A stretch of 64,000 nucleotides of DNA. It comes from CAVQZA01 sp963718355 (GTDB lineage Bacteria; Actinomycetota; Thermoleophilia; Gaiellales; Gaiellaceae). Both the position numbers and the translations under genes were made by a program. Under the pieces are notes generated by a model. That model made no database searches and was not told the DNA's origin. It saw nothing but the letters and a program-made list of their open reading frames with translations. The DNA is taken from assembly GCA_963718355.1 (NCBI GenBank), contig CAVQZA010000016.1, positions 124,001-188,000 on the forward strand, written 5' to 3'. Positions 22,992 through 32,900 of the stretch are shown in pieces (position 1 is the stretch's first letter; each line of letters starts with the position of its first letter).

Positions 22992-24451
22992 GCCGCTCGG
23001 TCGAGATCGTCGACACGACGACGCGCGACGGCAACCAGAGCCTCTGGGGCGCGACGGGCCTCACCGCCGGCGACATCCTCGCGATCGCGCCGACGATGGA
23101 GCGCGTCGGCTTCCACGCGCTGGACTTCACGTCGAGCACGCACATGGCGGTGTCCGTGCGCTTCCATCACGAGGACCCGTGGGAGCTGATCCGGCTGATG
23201 CGCGCCGCGATGCCGGAGACGAAGCTCAACTTCATCACCACCGGGATGCGCTTCATCGCGTGGCAGCCGTGCGACGAGGACGTGATGCGCCTCGCGTTCA
23301 GATGCGTCGTGCGCAACGGCATCCGCCGCTTCCAGTTTGCAGAGCCGGCCAACGACCCCGCGGCCCTTCGCCGTGTCGCGCGGATGGCGCGCGAGGAGGG
23401 CGTCGAGGAGATCGTCGTCGGCCTGACCTACTCGATCAGCCCCGTGCACACGCACGCCTACTACGCCGAGCGGGTCGCGGCGCTCGCCGACTGCGCGGAC
23501 ATCGACCGCTTCTATCTCAAGGATCCCGGCGGCCTGCTCACGACCGACGCCGTGCGCGAGCTCGCGCCGCACTTCGTCGCGACGGGGCGCACGGTCGAGC
23601 TGCACAGCCACTGCACGATCGGGCTCGCGCCGCTCGTCTACATGGCGGGCCTCGACGCGGGCTTCCAGGTTCTCCACACCGCGGTCGGCCCGGCGGGCAG
23701 TGGGACGTCGCAGCCGACTGTCGAGTCGACGCTCCGAAATCTCGAGGCGGACGGATACACGCACACGCTCGACACGACCGCCCTCGCCGAGGTCGGCGCC
23801 TACTTCCGCGACCTCGTCTGGGAGAAGCGCCTGCCGCCGGGCGAGCCGCGCGAGTACGACGCCGCCTACTACCACCATCAGCTCCCCGGCGGAATGGTCA
23901 CGACGACGACGCGGATGCTCGAGGAGATCGGCCGCCCCGAGCTGTTCCCGGCGGTGCTCGAGGAGATCGTGCGCGTCCGGGCCGAGATGGGGTACCCGAT
24001 CCTCGTCACGCCGGTCTCGCAGTTCATGGCCACGCAGGCGTTCCGAAACGTCGTCGACGCCGAGCGCTGGACGACCGTCTCCGACGAGACCGTGCGCTAC
24101 TTCCTCGGCCACTACGGCGACTTTCCGGCGCCGCCGGATCCCGATGTCGCTGACAGGGTGCTTTCGCTGTCGAAGGTCGAGTCGCTCCGCGACGCACAGC
24201 CCGTGAGCCTCGAGGGCGCACGGCGCCGCTTCGGCGCGGGCATCTCCGACGAGGAGCTTCTGCTGCGTCTGACGATGGCCGAGGACCAGGTCGACGCGAT
24301 CCGGCCGATTGCCGAGCGGTCGGCGCCCGTGACCGTCGCGGGCCATCATCCGCTCGTCCGCCTTCTGCGCGAGATCGAGCGGCGCGAGTCGATCTCGTAC
24401 CTCCGCGTCCAGAAGGGCGACGACCTCGTGGAGTGGCGCCGTGCCTCTTGA
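22988..24451 (+). CDS. PycB/OadA-like biotin-dependent carboxyltransferase
   Basis: A 487-residue protein overlapping the biotin carrier gene by four bases. It has an HMGL-type TIM barrel with the metal-binding Asp in EIVDTTTRDGNQSL, the carbamylated-lysine motif FYLKDPGGLL, and the HxH metal motif ELHSHCTIG. These are the hallmarks of the carboxyltransferase of pyruvate carboxylase and oxaloacetate decarboxylase. A C-terminal region resembling the conserved carboxylase domain follows (about 300-470). The acceptor could be pyruvate or another 2-oxo acid or ketone. The surrounding phosphotransferase makes a non-standard acceptor plausible. Confidence 0.85.
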   Translation: MSRSVEIVDTTTRDGNQSLWGATGLTAGDILAIAPTMERVGFHALDFTSSTHMAVSVRFHHEDPWELIRLMRAAMPETKLNFITTGMRFIAWQPCDEDVMRLAFRCVVRNGIRRFQFAEPANDPAALRRVARMAREEGVEEIVVGLTYSISPVHTHAYYAERVAALADCADIDRFYLKDPGGLLTTDAVRELAPHFVATGRTVELHSHCTIGLAPLVYMAGLDAGFQVLHTAVGPAGSGTSQPTVESTLRNLEADGYTHTLDTTALAEVGAYFRDLVWEKRLPPGEPREYDAAYYHHQLPGGMVTTTTRMLEEIGRPELFPAVLEEIVRVRAEMGYPILVTPVSQFMATQAFRNVVDAERWTTVSDETVRYFLGHYGDFPAPPDPDVADRVLSLSKVESLRDAQPVSLEGARRRFGAGISDEELLLRLTMAEDQVDAIRPIAERSAPVTVAGHHPLVRLLREIERRESISYLRVQKGDDLVEWRRAS

Positions 24452-25244
24452 GGGCGTCCGCGGGTTCGTCTTCGACATCGACGGGACGCTCGTCCATCGC
24501 ACCGGCCCCGAAGAGGTGCATGCGATCCCCGGCGCGCGCGATGTCCTCCACCGGGTCACGGCCTCGGGCCGGCCGTTCGCGGTCTTCACGAACGGCAGTC
24601 ACGTCGCTCCGGACGCGTTCGCGGGCCAGCTGCGCGCTGCAGGGCTCCCGGTCGAGGACGGCCAGGTGCTCACTCCGCTGAACTCGGTGCAGGCGTATCT
24701 CGAGCGCTTTCGCGGCGGTGCCCGCGTGCTGCCGTTCGCGACCGGGCCCGCGCGCCGCTATCTCGAGGAGGTCGGCATCCAGCTCGTCGACGGTGGCCAG
24801 ATCGACGCCGTCTTCGTCGCCCACGCAGACCGGGTCGACTTCGAGGAGCTCGAGCGTGCGGCGCGCGCCGTGATCGCGGGAGCGCGCCTGCTCACCGGCA
24901 GCTACGTCCCCGCGTACGCGGGCGCCGACGGCCCGATTCTGAGCCGCGGCGCGATGATCACCGCCGCGATCGCGAAGGCGAGTAGCTCACGGCCAGTCGT
25001 GGTCGGCAAGCCCTCGCAGGCTGCCGTGCGCGTGATGCGGCGCCTGCTCGGCGTCCGCCCCGAGGAGATCGCGATGGTCGGCGACGACTTCCGTCTTGAC
25101 GTCGCGCTCGGGAAGCTCGGCCGCTCGACGACCGTCCTCGTGCGCAGCGGCATCAGCGCCGATCTCGATCTCGATAGCGTGCCGGAGGTGCAGAGACCGG
25201 ACCTGACCGTCGGAACCGTCGCGGAGCTCCTGGAATGGCTGTGA
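24441..25244 (+). CDS. HAD-IIA (NagD-like) phosphatase
   Basis: A 267-residue protein. Motif I DIDGTLVH, motif II VFTNGSH, a KPS lysine (VVVGKPSQAAV) and motif III IAMVGDDFRLDV are all in place, with a type IIA cap between motifs II and III. These enzymes dephosphorylate small phosphate esters such as pyridoxal phosphate, p-nitrophenyl phosphate or phosphoglycolate. It starts ten bases inside the carboxyltransferase gene. In this operon it could release phosphate from, or clean up, the phosphorylated intermediate made by the first two genes (inference). Confidence 0.9.
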   Translation: MPLEGVRGFVFDIDGTLVHRTGPEEVHAIPGARDVLHRVTASGRPFAVFTNGSHVAPDAFAGQLRAAGLPVEDGQVLTPLNSVQAYLERFRGGARVLPFATGPARRYLEEVGIQLVDGGQIDAVFVAHADRVDFEELERAARAVIAGARLLTGSYVPAYAGADGPILSRGAMITAAIAKASSSRPVVVGKPSQAAVRVMRRLLGVRPEEIAMVGDDFRLDVALGKLGRSTTVLVRSGISADLDLDSVPEVQRPDLTVGTVAELLEWL

Positions 25245-26152
25245 CGCGGGCGGTCGCGATCACCGAGCCGGGCGGGCCGGAGGTTCTCGGCGTCGTCGAG
25301 CGCGAGGTCCGCGAGCCGGGGCCCGGCGAGGTGCGCCTGGCCGTCCGCGCCGCGTCGGTCAACCCGACGGACATCGTGTTGCGCCAGCGCGGCGCCGAAG
25401 GGCTTTCGCCGCCCTGGGTACCCGGCATGGACGCGGCCGGAACGGTCGAGTCGGTCGGGGCCGGGGTGGAGCGCCTCGCGGTCGGCGACGAGGTGATGGC
25501 TGCGGTGATGCCGCGGCGTCTCGAAGGCGGCGCGCAGGCGGAGCTCGTCGTCGTCCCGGTGGCCTCGGTCGTCCCGATTCCGGAGGGCGCGACCGTCGAG
25601 CAGGCCGCGACGCTGCCGATGAACGGCCTGACCGCACTCCGCGGCCTCGAGCTGCTCGGCCTCGAGCCGGGGGCGACACTCGCAGTCACCGGCGGCGCCG
25701 GGCTCCTCGCCTCTTACGTGATCCCGATCGCGAAGCTACACGGGCTCCGCGTGGTCGCCGACGCTGCCGCCGACGACGAGGAGCTCGTGCGCGGTTTCGG
25801 CGCCGACGTCGTCGTAGCGCGCGGCGACGATTTTCCCGGAGGCGTCGACGGCGTCTTCGACACGGCCTTGCACGGGCGTGCCATGTTCCCGGCGATCAGC
25901 GCCGGCGGCGGACTGGCCTACGTCAGGGGCTGGGACGGCGCGGACGTCGAGGACGGCATCACGATCCACCGGGTCCAGGTCACGGAGGTGCTCGAACGAA
26001 CCGAGTGGCTCCTCGAGCTGAGCGAACTCGCGGGCCGGGGCGCCCTGACCCTGCGCGTCGCCGCCACCTTCCCACCCGAGCGAGCTGCCGACGCGCATCG
26101 GCTGATGGAGGCCGGCGGCCTCCGCGGCAGAGCCGTCATCGTCTTCGACTAG
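25235..26152 (+). CDS. MDR-family quinone oxidoreductase-like protein
   Basis: A 305-residue protein from ATG 25235, overlapping the HAD gene by ten bases. Its N-terminal half is the GroES-like MDR domain (VRAASVNPTDIVLRQ, then GMDAAGTVESVGAGVERLAVGDEV). Its C-terminal half is a Rossmann fold (AVTGGAGLLASYVIP). No catalytic zinc Cys/His pair is visible, so it belongs to the zinc-free NADPH:quinone reductase branch. It is the last clear gene of the operon. The role would be reduction of an enone, quinone or crotonyl-type intermediate; unproven. Confidence 0.88.
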   Translation: MAVTRAVAITEPGGPEVLGVVEREVREPGPGEVRLAVRAASVNPTDIVLRQRGAEGLSPPWVPGMDAAGTVESVGAGVERLAVGDEVMAAVMPRRLEGGAQAELVVVPVASVVPIPEGATVEQAATLPMNGLTALRGLELLGLEPGATLAVTGGAGLLASYVIPIAKLHGLRVVADAAADDEELVRGFGADVVVARGDDFPGGVDGVFDTALHGRAMFPAISAGGGLAYVRGWDGADVEDGITIHRVQVTEVLERTEWLLELSELAGRGALTLRVAATFPPERAADAHRLMEAGGLRGRAVIVFD

Positions 26153-26173
26153 GCGAGCTACGCTTTCAGGGCG

Positions 26174-26746
26174 TTGCAGCTGCGTGGAACTCCGGGAATA
26201 GGACGGACCCTCGCGCTGCCCGTCGGCTGTCTCGCCGGGGCGGCGCTGGTCGGCGTTCCCGCCTGGTCCGTGCTCTCGGGCCGTTGGCTCGGGATCGCTG
26301 CCGTCTCGCTCGCGGTCTTCGGCCTCTACGCGCTCGTCCTCGCGCTCGTGCGGCTCCGCAGCCAGCGGCGCGCGGCCGACGCGTGGCTGCGAAGCGCCAC
26401 CGGCCCGTTCGTCTCGCCCGCCTACGCGTGGCGGGCCGAGCAGCTCTGCTCCTCGCGGCAACGGCGGATGCTCGCGCGGACGCTTCGGCTGATCGAGGAG
26501 ATGGCCTACGAGCGGCCGTTCGGCCGCCGTCGTCCGCTGTACTTGCCCGCCGTCCGGGAGCACCGAGAGTCCGTCGAGACTCTCGTTCAGGTGCTCGAGC
26601 GCGTCGAGGAGCCCGTGACCCCGGCGGGGATGCTGCGTGTCGTCGACCTCGTCTCCGACGGCTGCGGCCCGCTCTGGGGAACGACGAAGGACGCGCCGCT
26701 CGGCGAGGCGATCTCGCGGACGCTCTCGATCCTTACGCTGCGCTGA
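26174..26746 (+). CDS. membrane protein of unknown function
   Basis: A 190-residue protein from TTG 26174. Two hydrophobic segments (ALPVGCLAGAALVGVPAWSV and a second AAVSLAVFGLYALVLALV segment) occupy residues 13-57. A basic, helical cytosolic domain of about 130 residues follows (RLRSQRRAADAWLR, then SSRQRRMLARTLRLIEEM). No family recognised. It lies 21 bases after the MDR gene on the same strand, so it may be the last gene of that operon. Its stop overlaps the convergent DUF4232-like gene. Confidence 0.6.
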   Translation: MQLRGTPGIGRTLALPVGCLAGAALVGVPAWSVLSGRWLGIAAVSLAVFGLYALVLALVRLRSQRRAADAWLRSATGPFVSPAYAWRAEQLCSSRQRRMLARTLRLIEEMAYERPFGRRRPLYLPAVREHRESVETLVQVLERVEEPVTPAGMLRVVDLVSDGCGPLWGTTKDAPLGEAISRTLSILTLR

Positions 26747-27095
26747 ACAGCTTGAGCTGCAGCGTGCCGTGCTCACAGACCGGCGTCGGCTGGATCACGG
26801 GAACCATCGTGCTGCTGTCGCCGATCGTCAGGCGTAGCCGGTAGGCCTTCAGCTCGCACTGGCCCTGGACCTGCTCGCCGGGACCCGGCACATCCGGTGA
26901 GAAGCGCGCGTCCGCCTTGGCCGAGCGACCGGGCGCGAGCACGATCTTCGCAGCGGTCGCCCCGTGGGGCACCGCGATCACGTGCGTCGGCAGCGCCTTG
27001 CCGTGTAGACCGATGAGGCTGAGCTGCGGAACCCCGGAGACGTAACAGGCCGTCGTGGAGGCGTTCTTCAGGCTGACGAGCGCGAGCCAGGTCAC
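26733..27095 (-). CDS. DUF4232-like protein without a signal peptide
   Basis: A 120-residue protein from GTG 27095. The sequence opens TWLALVSLKNASTTACYVSGVPQLSLIG, resembling DUF4232 domains (xLxNxSxxxCxLxGxP..). It has two cysteines near the start and end regions (residues about 17 and 80) and a third (VCEHG). DUF4232 proteins are normally secreted or lipid-anchored; here no leader exists and the start is fixed by overlap with the MarR-type gene upstream. Either the protein is cytosolic or the N-terminus has been lost. Co-transcribed with the MarR regulator. Confidence 0.55.
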   Translation of the reverse strand: MTWLALVSLKNASTTACYVSGVPQLSLIGLHGKALPTHVIAVPHGATAAKIVLAPGRSAKADARFSPDVPGPGEQVQGQCELKAYRLRLTIGDSSTMVPVIQPTPVCEHGTLQLKLFSAA

Positions 27096-27568
27096 TGCTC
27101 GGCGGCCTCGGTGCTGAGGATCCGGATACCGTCGATGAAGTGCTTCCGCGCGGCGGGGCTCATCTGCTCAAGTGTACGCCGCAGCGGCTCGAGTTTGGCG
27201 CGCGCCAGCTGCTCCATCACGGCACGCAGCGGCTCGGGGAGTGAGACGATCGTGCGGCGCCGGTCGGCATCGTCCTCGTGGCGCTCGAGAAACCCGGCCC
27301 GGTCGAGCTCGCCGACGAGGAGGCTCGTCGTCGCCGGCGCGAGCGCGACCCTGGTCGCGAGCTCTCCGACAGTCGACGGGCCCGTCAGGGCGAGGGTGAA
27401 GAGGACGCGGCCGTGACGCTCGCGCAGGCCCGCGTCGAAGAAGGCGCGCTTGAACGGCTCGACCTCGTCCGAGGTCGGCCCGCCGTGGCGCAGGGCGCGA
27501 AAGATCGTCGGCAGGAGCTGCTGGAGCTCGAGGAGATCGTCGTCGATTCCGCGTGTTTTCGTCGCCAC
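27092..27568 (-). CDS. MarR-family transcriptional regulator
   Basis: A 158-residue protein. The GTG at 27568 is chosen because a start at 27604 would translate through the candidate operator at 27581-27601. The winged helix reads STVGELATRVALAPATTSLLVGELDRAGFLERHEDDADRRRTIVSL, including the conserved DxRR wing. The gene is divergent from the MMPL exporter, so it is probably a ligand-responsive repressor of that exporter and of its own operon. Confidence 0.9.
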   Translation of the reverse strand: MATKTRGIDDDLLELQQLLPTIFRALRHGGPTSDEVEPFKRAFFDAGLRERHGRVLFTLALTGPSTVGELATRVALAPATTSLLVGELDRAGFLERHEDDADRRRTIVSLPEPLRAVMEQLARAKLEPLRRTLEQMSPAARKHFIDGIRILSTEAAEQ

Positions 27569-27580
27569 GGAATTTAGTGT

Positions 27581-27601
27581 AACATCGAATAGGTTGATGT
27601 T
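27581..27601. promoter_or_regulatory. candidate MarR operator
   Basis: AACATC (27581-27586) and GATGTT (27596-27601) form a 6-bp inverted repeat with a 9-base spacer. It lies in the AT-richer gap between the divergent MarR (start 27568) and MMPL (start 27627) genes, 26 bases before the MMPL ATG. Confidence 0.55.
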
Positions 27602-27626
27602 CAATGCGATTGAAGGAGCCCGCTAG

Positions 27627-29777
27627 ATGTTGAGACTGGCCCGCTGGTCGAGCGACCATCGCCGTTCCGTCGTTGCGCTCTGGTTCGTTGCGCTGGTCGC
27701 CGCGATGGGCCTCTCCGGCGTCGTCGGCACCCACTACGGCAACAACTTCTCGCTGCCAGGCACTGACGCGCAGCGCGCCGCCGACCTGCTCACCAGCCGC
27801 TTCCCCGCGCAGTCGGGCGACTCCGACCAGATCGTCCTGCACACCCCGGGCGGCACGCTCAAGGAGCCTGCAGTGCGCACGGAGGTCGAGCAGATGCTGG
27901 CCCGCGTCGCGCGCCTGCCGCACGTCACCTCCGTGACGAGCCCCTTCGCGCCCGGCAGCCACGCGATCTCGAGCGACGGCTCGATCGGCTTTGCCACCGT
28001 GGCCTTCGACCAGCGCGCGAACGTCCTGCCCAAGGCCGCGACCGACAGGGTGATCGCCACCGCGACCGCCGCGCGCTCGTCGAGCCTCCAGGTCGAGCTG
28101 AGCGGCCAGGCGATCGAGCAGGCGCAGCAGTCGTCGATCGGCTACACGGCGCTCGTCGGGATCGGCGCCGCGATCGTCGTGCTGCTGCTCAGCTTCGGCT
28201 CGATGCTGGCCATGGGGCTCCCGATCATCACGGCGCTGCTCGGCCTCGGCACCGGGCTCGGCCTGATCGGCCTTCTGAGCCGCGTGCTGAGCATGCCCGA
28301 CTTCTCCTCGACGCTCGCGCTGATGATCGGCCTCGGCGTCGGCATCGACTACGCGCTCTTCATCGTCACGCGCTACCGCGAGGCGTACAACCGCAACGGG
28401 AACGACGTGGCCGCCGCGGTCGAGGAGTCGATGAACACGGCCGGCCGCGCGGTGATCTTCGCCGGCGCGACGGTCGTGATCGCGCTGATGGGGATGTTCA
28501 CGCTCGGCGTCAGCTTCCTCTACGGGCTCGCCGTCTCGTCGTCGATCGCGGTGCTGCTCGTGCTGGCCGCGTCGTTGACGCTCCTGCCCGCGCTGCTCAC
28601 CTTCTTCGGCCGCCGGATCGGCAAGCCGGGCATCCTCGCGCGCCGCCGCAAGGAGCCGCAGGACGACCGCAGCGGCTTCTGGACGCGCTGGATCGGCGTG
28701 ATCCAGCGGCGCCCGTGGGTCGCCTTCATCGCCTCGGGTTCTTTGATGCTTCTACTCGCCGCGCCCGCGCTCAGTCTCCATCTCGGCAACACCGACGCCG
28801 GCAACGACCCGACCAGCCAGACCACGCGCAAGGCGTACGACCTGCTCGCCGCCGGCTTCGGCAAGGGCTTCAGCGGCCCGCTTCTCGTCGCGATCGAGCT
28901 GCCCGCGACCGGCAAGTCGGTCACGATCGCGCAGTTCGAGTCGGCGCTCCGCTCGACCCCGGGCATCGCGGCCGTGTCGCCGCCGCGGCTGAGCCCGGCA
29001 ATCGACGTCGCGACGATCGCCGCGTTCCCCGAGACCTCGCCGCAGAGCACGGAGACCGAGGCGCTCGTCCGTCACCTCCGCAACGACGTGATCCCGCCGG
29101 TCGAGCAGGCCACGGGCGCGACCGCGTACGTCGGCGGCGCGACGGCCGCGCAGATCGACTTCTCGAGCGTCCTCTCGAGCAAGCTCTGGTACTTCATCGG
29201 CATCGTCGTGCTGCTCTCGGCGCTGCTGCTGATGGTCGTCTTCCGCTCACTGCTGATCCCGGTGCAGGCCGCGGTGATGAACCTGCTCTCGATCGGCGCC
29301 TCGATGGGAATCGTCGTCGCCGTCTTCCAGTGGGGCTGGCTCGGCTCGTACTTCGGGATCTCCGGCGGCCCGATCGCGGCGTTCCTGCCGGTGATGGTGT
29401 TCGCCATCGTCTTCGGGCTCTCCATGGACTACGAGGTCTTCCTCGTCAGCCGCATCCACGAGGAGTGGACGCACGGCGCCGACAGCTCGACCGCCGTCCG
29501 CGAAGGGCTGATCCGCACCGGCCGCGTGATCACGGCTGCCGCTGCCGTGATGGTCGCGGTCTTCGCGAGCTTCATCCTCGGCGGTGAGCGGGTGATCGAG
29601 CTATTCGGGCTCGCGCTCGCCAGCGCCGTGCTGCTCGACGCGCTCGTGATCCGCTGCATCCTGCTGCCGGCGACGCTCCAGCTGCTCGGCGACAGCACGT
29701 GGTGGTTCCCGAGCTGGGCCGACCGGAGGCTGCCGAAGCTGGCGATCGAGCCCGAAGCGGAGCCGAGCTCCTCCTAG
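27627..29777 (+). CDS. MMPL-family RND-type exporter
   Basis: A 716-residue protein from ATG 27627. It has two halves of about six membrane helices, each preceded by a periplasmic-type loop, one per half (about residues 35-165 and 375-500). The proton-relay Asp-Tyr motifs of MMPL proteins are visible: GVGIDYALFIVTRYREAYN in the first half and FGLSMDYEVFLVSRIHEEW in the second. MMPL proteins export lipids, siderophores or drugs with the proton gradient. The divergent MarR gene suggests induction by a small toxic ligand. The last ~25 residues are a hydrophilic tail ending EAEPSSS. Confidence 0.93.
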   Translation: MLRLARWSSDHRRSVVALWFVALVAAMGLSGVVGTHYGNNFSLPGTDAQRAADLLTSRFPAQSGDSDQIVLHTPGGTLKEPAVRTEVEQMLARVARLPHVTSVTSPFAPGSHAISSDGSIGFATVAFDQRANVLPKAATDRVIATATAARSSSLQVELSGQAIEQAQQSSIGYTALVGIGAAIVVLLLSFGSMLAMGLPIITALLGLGTGLGLIGLLSRVLSMPDFSSTLALMIGLGVGIDYALFIVTRYREAYNRNGNDVAAAVEESMNTAGRAVIFAGATVVIALMGMFTLGVSFLYGLAVSSSIAVLLVLAASLTLLPALLTFFGRRIGKPGILARRRKEPQDDRSGFWTRWIGVIQRRPWVAFIASGSLMLLLAAPALSLHLGNTDAGNDPTSQTTRKAYDLLAAGFGKGFSGPLLVAIELPATGKSVTIAQFESALRSTPGIAAVSPPRLSPAIDVATIAAFPETSPQSTETEALVRHLRNDVIPPVEQATGATAYVGGATAAQIDFSSVLSSKLWYFIGIVVLLSALLLMVVFRSLLIPVQAAVMNLLSIGASMGIVVAVFQWGWLGSYFGISGGPIAAFLPVMVFAIVFGLSMDYEVFLVSRIHEEWTHGADSSTAVREGLIRTGRVITAAAAVMVAVFASFILGGERVIELFGLALASAVLLDALVIRCILLPATLQLLGDSTWWFPSWADRRLPKLAIEPEAEPSSS

Positions 29778-29919
29778 AGACGCGCGCGATCGGATTTACG
29801 GCGACAAGTCGTAATCCCTCGTTCGAGTGAACTTCTCCGTGTAGCACCCATTGGGGCTTACGCCCGAGCCCGAATTAGCCGAAAAGAAAAGTCAGCGCGC
29901 TGCGGTGCGCACAACGAAG

Positions 29920-32900
29920 ATGGATCTCGGACACGGTTATCTGCGGAAAGGACCTCCGATCGGACGGGCGCAACGCCTTGGCCTGCTCGTCGGACTGCCT
30001 CTGCTTGCGCTCATTTGCGCCGCTGCGGCGGGTGCGATCCTCGGATCAAGTTCGCGAAGCGCATCCCATCCGGTTGCGCAGCCACTGGCGCATACGGTCG
30101 TTGAGACTCCGGCGTTCGTAGCGGCGCAGCTCGGCAGCAGGCGCGCCGCACTTCCAGTTGGGACGAGCCCCAAGTACAAGGCCGCCAACATGATCACGCC
30201 AGGAGGATTCCGGGTGCGGGTCGGCGCGCTGACGATGTCGCTGTCCACCGTGAACGGCGGACAGGGCCGCTGGAGCGCCTACTCCCGCGGCGCCGCCCGC
30301 AGGACCAGCTTCGGACGGGAGTTCGTGACGGTCTCCGGCTCCGGCGCGGAGCAGCTGCTCCAGGTCGATAGCCACCAGGGCATGCATACCTGGCGCTGGC
30401 AGATTGGCGGCTCCAAGCTCGTGCCGCGCCTCGACCGCAACGGCTCAGTGAGCTTCCGCAGCGAGGACGGTCGGGACACCGGAATCAGCATCGCGCCGGT
30501 TGCGCTACTCGACACGTCCGGACGCGCTCTCACGCCGAAGGGCCTCCGGTGGACGCTCGCCGGTGGCGGCCGCTTCCTCGAGCTTCGGCTCGACGACTCG
30601 TCGCTGCCCGTGCCATATGTGATCGATCCAACCGGCGTCACACTGGTCAGCTTCACGAGCCCGACGCTAACCGTGGCCACGCCGGCGACCTGGACGGTCG
30701 GATTTACGACGAGCGCAAGCGGCACGCTCAACAACAGCAGCGCGATCACGGTGACGTTCCCGACAGCGACTCCCACCACGACCTTCACCACGCCGTCATC
30801 CCCTGTGGTCGGTCTCGTGAGCGGTTTCAACGCCGGCTGCTCTGTGTCGAGCGCGAGCGGTGGAGCGAACGTCGTGACCATCAACCTGACGACCGCGTCG
30901 CCGCCGTGCGTGAATGCCGGCGCGATCGCGTCGCTGACGATCGCCGGCGTGACCAATGCGACGCAGGCGACCGGGATCGTGGCCGCGAACTGGAAGGTCA
31001 GCACGAGCGCCGACACGACAACCGTGAACGCAGGCGCCGGAAACACCCTTACGGCGGGAGCGCCGGTGAAGCTGCAGTTGCTCCTCCCGTCGGAGACGAA
31101 CGTCAACCCCACCGGTGTCACTGTTCCCGCTTCGTGCAAGGGCGGGACTCCGGCCAAGCAGGCGGCGGGCACCTCGTTCGGCATCAGCTCGGTCAAGGCC
31201 GAGGACGCCTACTGCAACTATGTGTCGACCGTCGGCCTGAACGACGCCCTCGCGCTCACCTCGAGCGACGCGCTCGCTAGCTTCATGCCGAGCGCGACGC
31301 CGTCGCTGACCAACGGGACGTTCACCGGCGCGGTGACGCTCAACACGCCCGGCTCGCAGACGATCACCGCGAGCGACACGACCGATCCGTCCAAGATGGC
31401 GGCTTCGAGCACGGTCCAGGTCTACGCCAAGAACGGCTCGGGGACGCTGGCGCTCGACCGGCTCAACGTGTCGGCGGGCGCAACGCAGGCCCTGAACTTC
31501 ACGTACACGGCCGCCACGGGCGGCACGCTCGGCGGCGTGCTCCGCCTGACCGCCCCGGCCGGCTGGCCCGCGCCGACCGCGCTGAACACGAGCGCGGTCT
31601 TCTCCGCCGGCTCCGGCACCATCGCCTTCTCGGCCCAGCAGATCAACTTCAGCGCCCTCACCATGTCCGCCGGCGACACGGTGACGATCACCTACACCGC
31701 CGCGGTGCCCGTCGTCGGCACCTCCGGCGCCTGGAAGGGATTCGAGGGCTCGGTCGGCGCGACGTTCACCGCCCTCACCGCGGGATCGCCGACCATCACG
31801 ATCAACGCCGCCGACGGCTCCGGGACGATGACCGTGTCGCCCACGCTCGTCACGGCCGGCTCGACGACGAACTCCCACACCTTCACCTACACGGCCGCGG
31901 CCGGCGGGGTCGCCAACAGCACCATCGCGATCGCGGTGCCCGCCGGCTGGGGCGATCCGCAGACGGCGTCGAACACGAGCCCGAACTACACGACCTCCAG
32001 CGCAGGGACTCCCAGCTGGAGCTCCGGCACGCGGACGCTCTCGGTCAGCGGCGTCACGCTCGCGGCGGCCGCGACGCTGACCGTCGTCTACGGGAACACG
32101 ACCGGCGGCGCCCAGCCGAGCGCGGCCGCCGTAGCCACGACTGCCGCGGGCACGAGCACGTTCACCACCTCCGAGAACTCGACCGGATCATCGCCGATGG
32201 TCGCGCTGGCCGCGTCCCCGTCCGTCACCGTCGAGGCGGCGGCCGCCTCCGACCTGTCGCTCACCGCGACGCCGCCCTCGCTGACGGCCGGGACGACCGG
32301 CTCGGTCACGATCACCGCGATCGACGGCTACGGCAACACGGCGACGACCTTCACCGGCACCGTCACGTTCACGTCGAACGACGCGCAGGCGGTCCTGCCC
32401 TCGAACTACACCTTCACCGGCGTCGACGCCGGCGTTCACACGTTTACCAACGCGTACACGCTGAAGACGGCGGGCTCGCGCACGATCACGGGGACGGCGG
32501 GCGGGGTCACCGGCACCAGCCCGGGCATCACCGTCAACTCGGCGTTGCCGGCGGCGACGATGACCGCGATCGCGACGAGCCCGGTCACCGCCGGCTCGGG
32601 GCTCTCGGTCACCGTGACGGCGAAGGACGCCTACGGCAACATCGCCACGAGCTACACCGGCACCGTCAGCCTGACGAGCACGGATCCGGCTGCGGTGCTC
32701 CCGGGCCTGTACACGTTCGTCGGCGCGGACAACGGCTCGCACGCTTTGCCCGTGACGCTGAAGACGGCCGGCACGAGCACCGTGTCCGCGACAGACGGAA
32801 CGCTCATTGCAACGACCGGCAATCTCACCGTGAACCCCGGCTCGGCCTCGATGCTCGCGCTCACCAGCACACCGGCGTCGCTGACGGCCGGCTCCACGGG

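Noticed and set aside
29851..29919. TTG 29851 as the start of the giant protein.
   Set aside because: Codons in this stretch (TTA, AAA, AGT) are unlike the genome's usage, no ribosome-binding site is seen, and ATG 29920 precedes the hydrophobic anchor by a normal distance. It remains a possible alternative.
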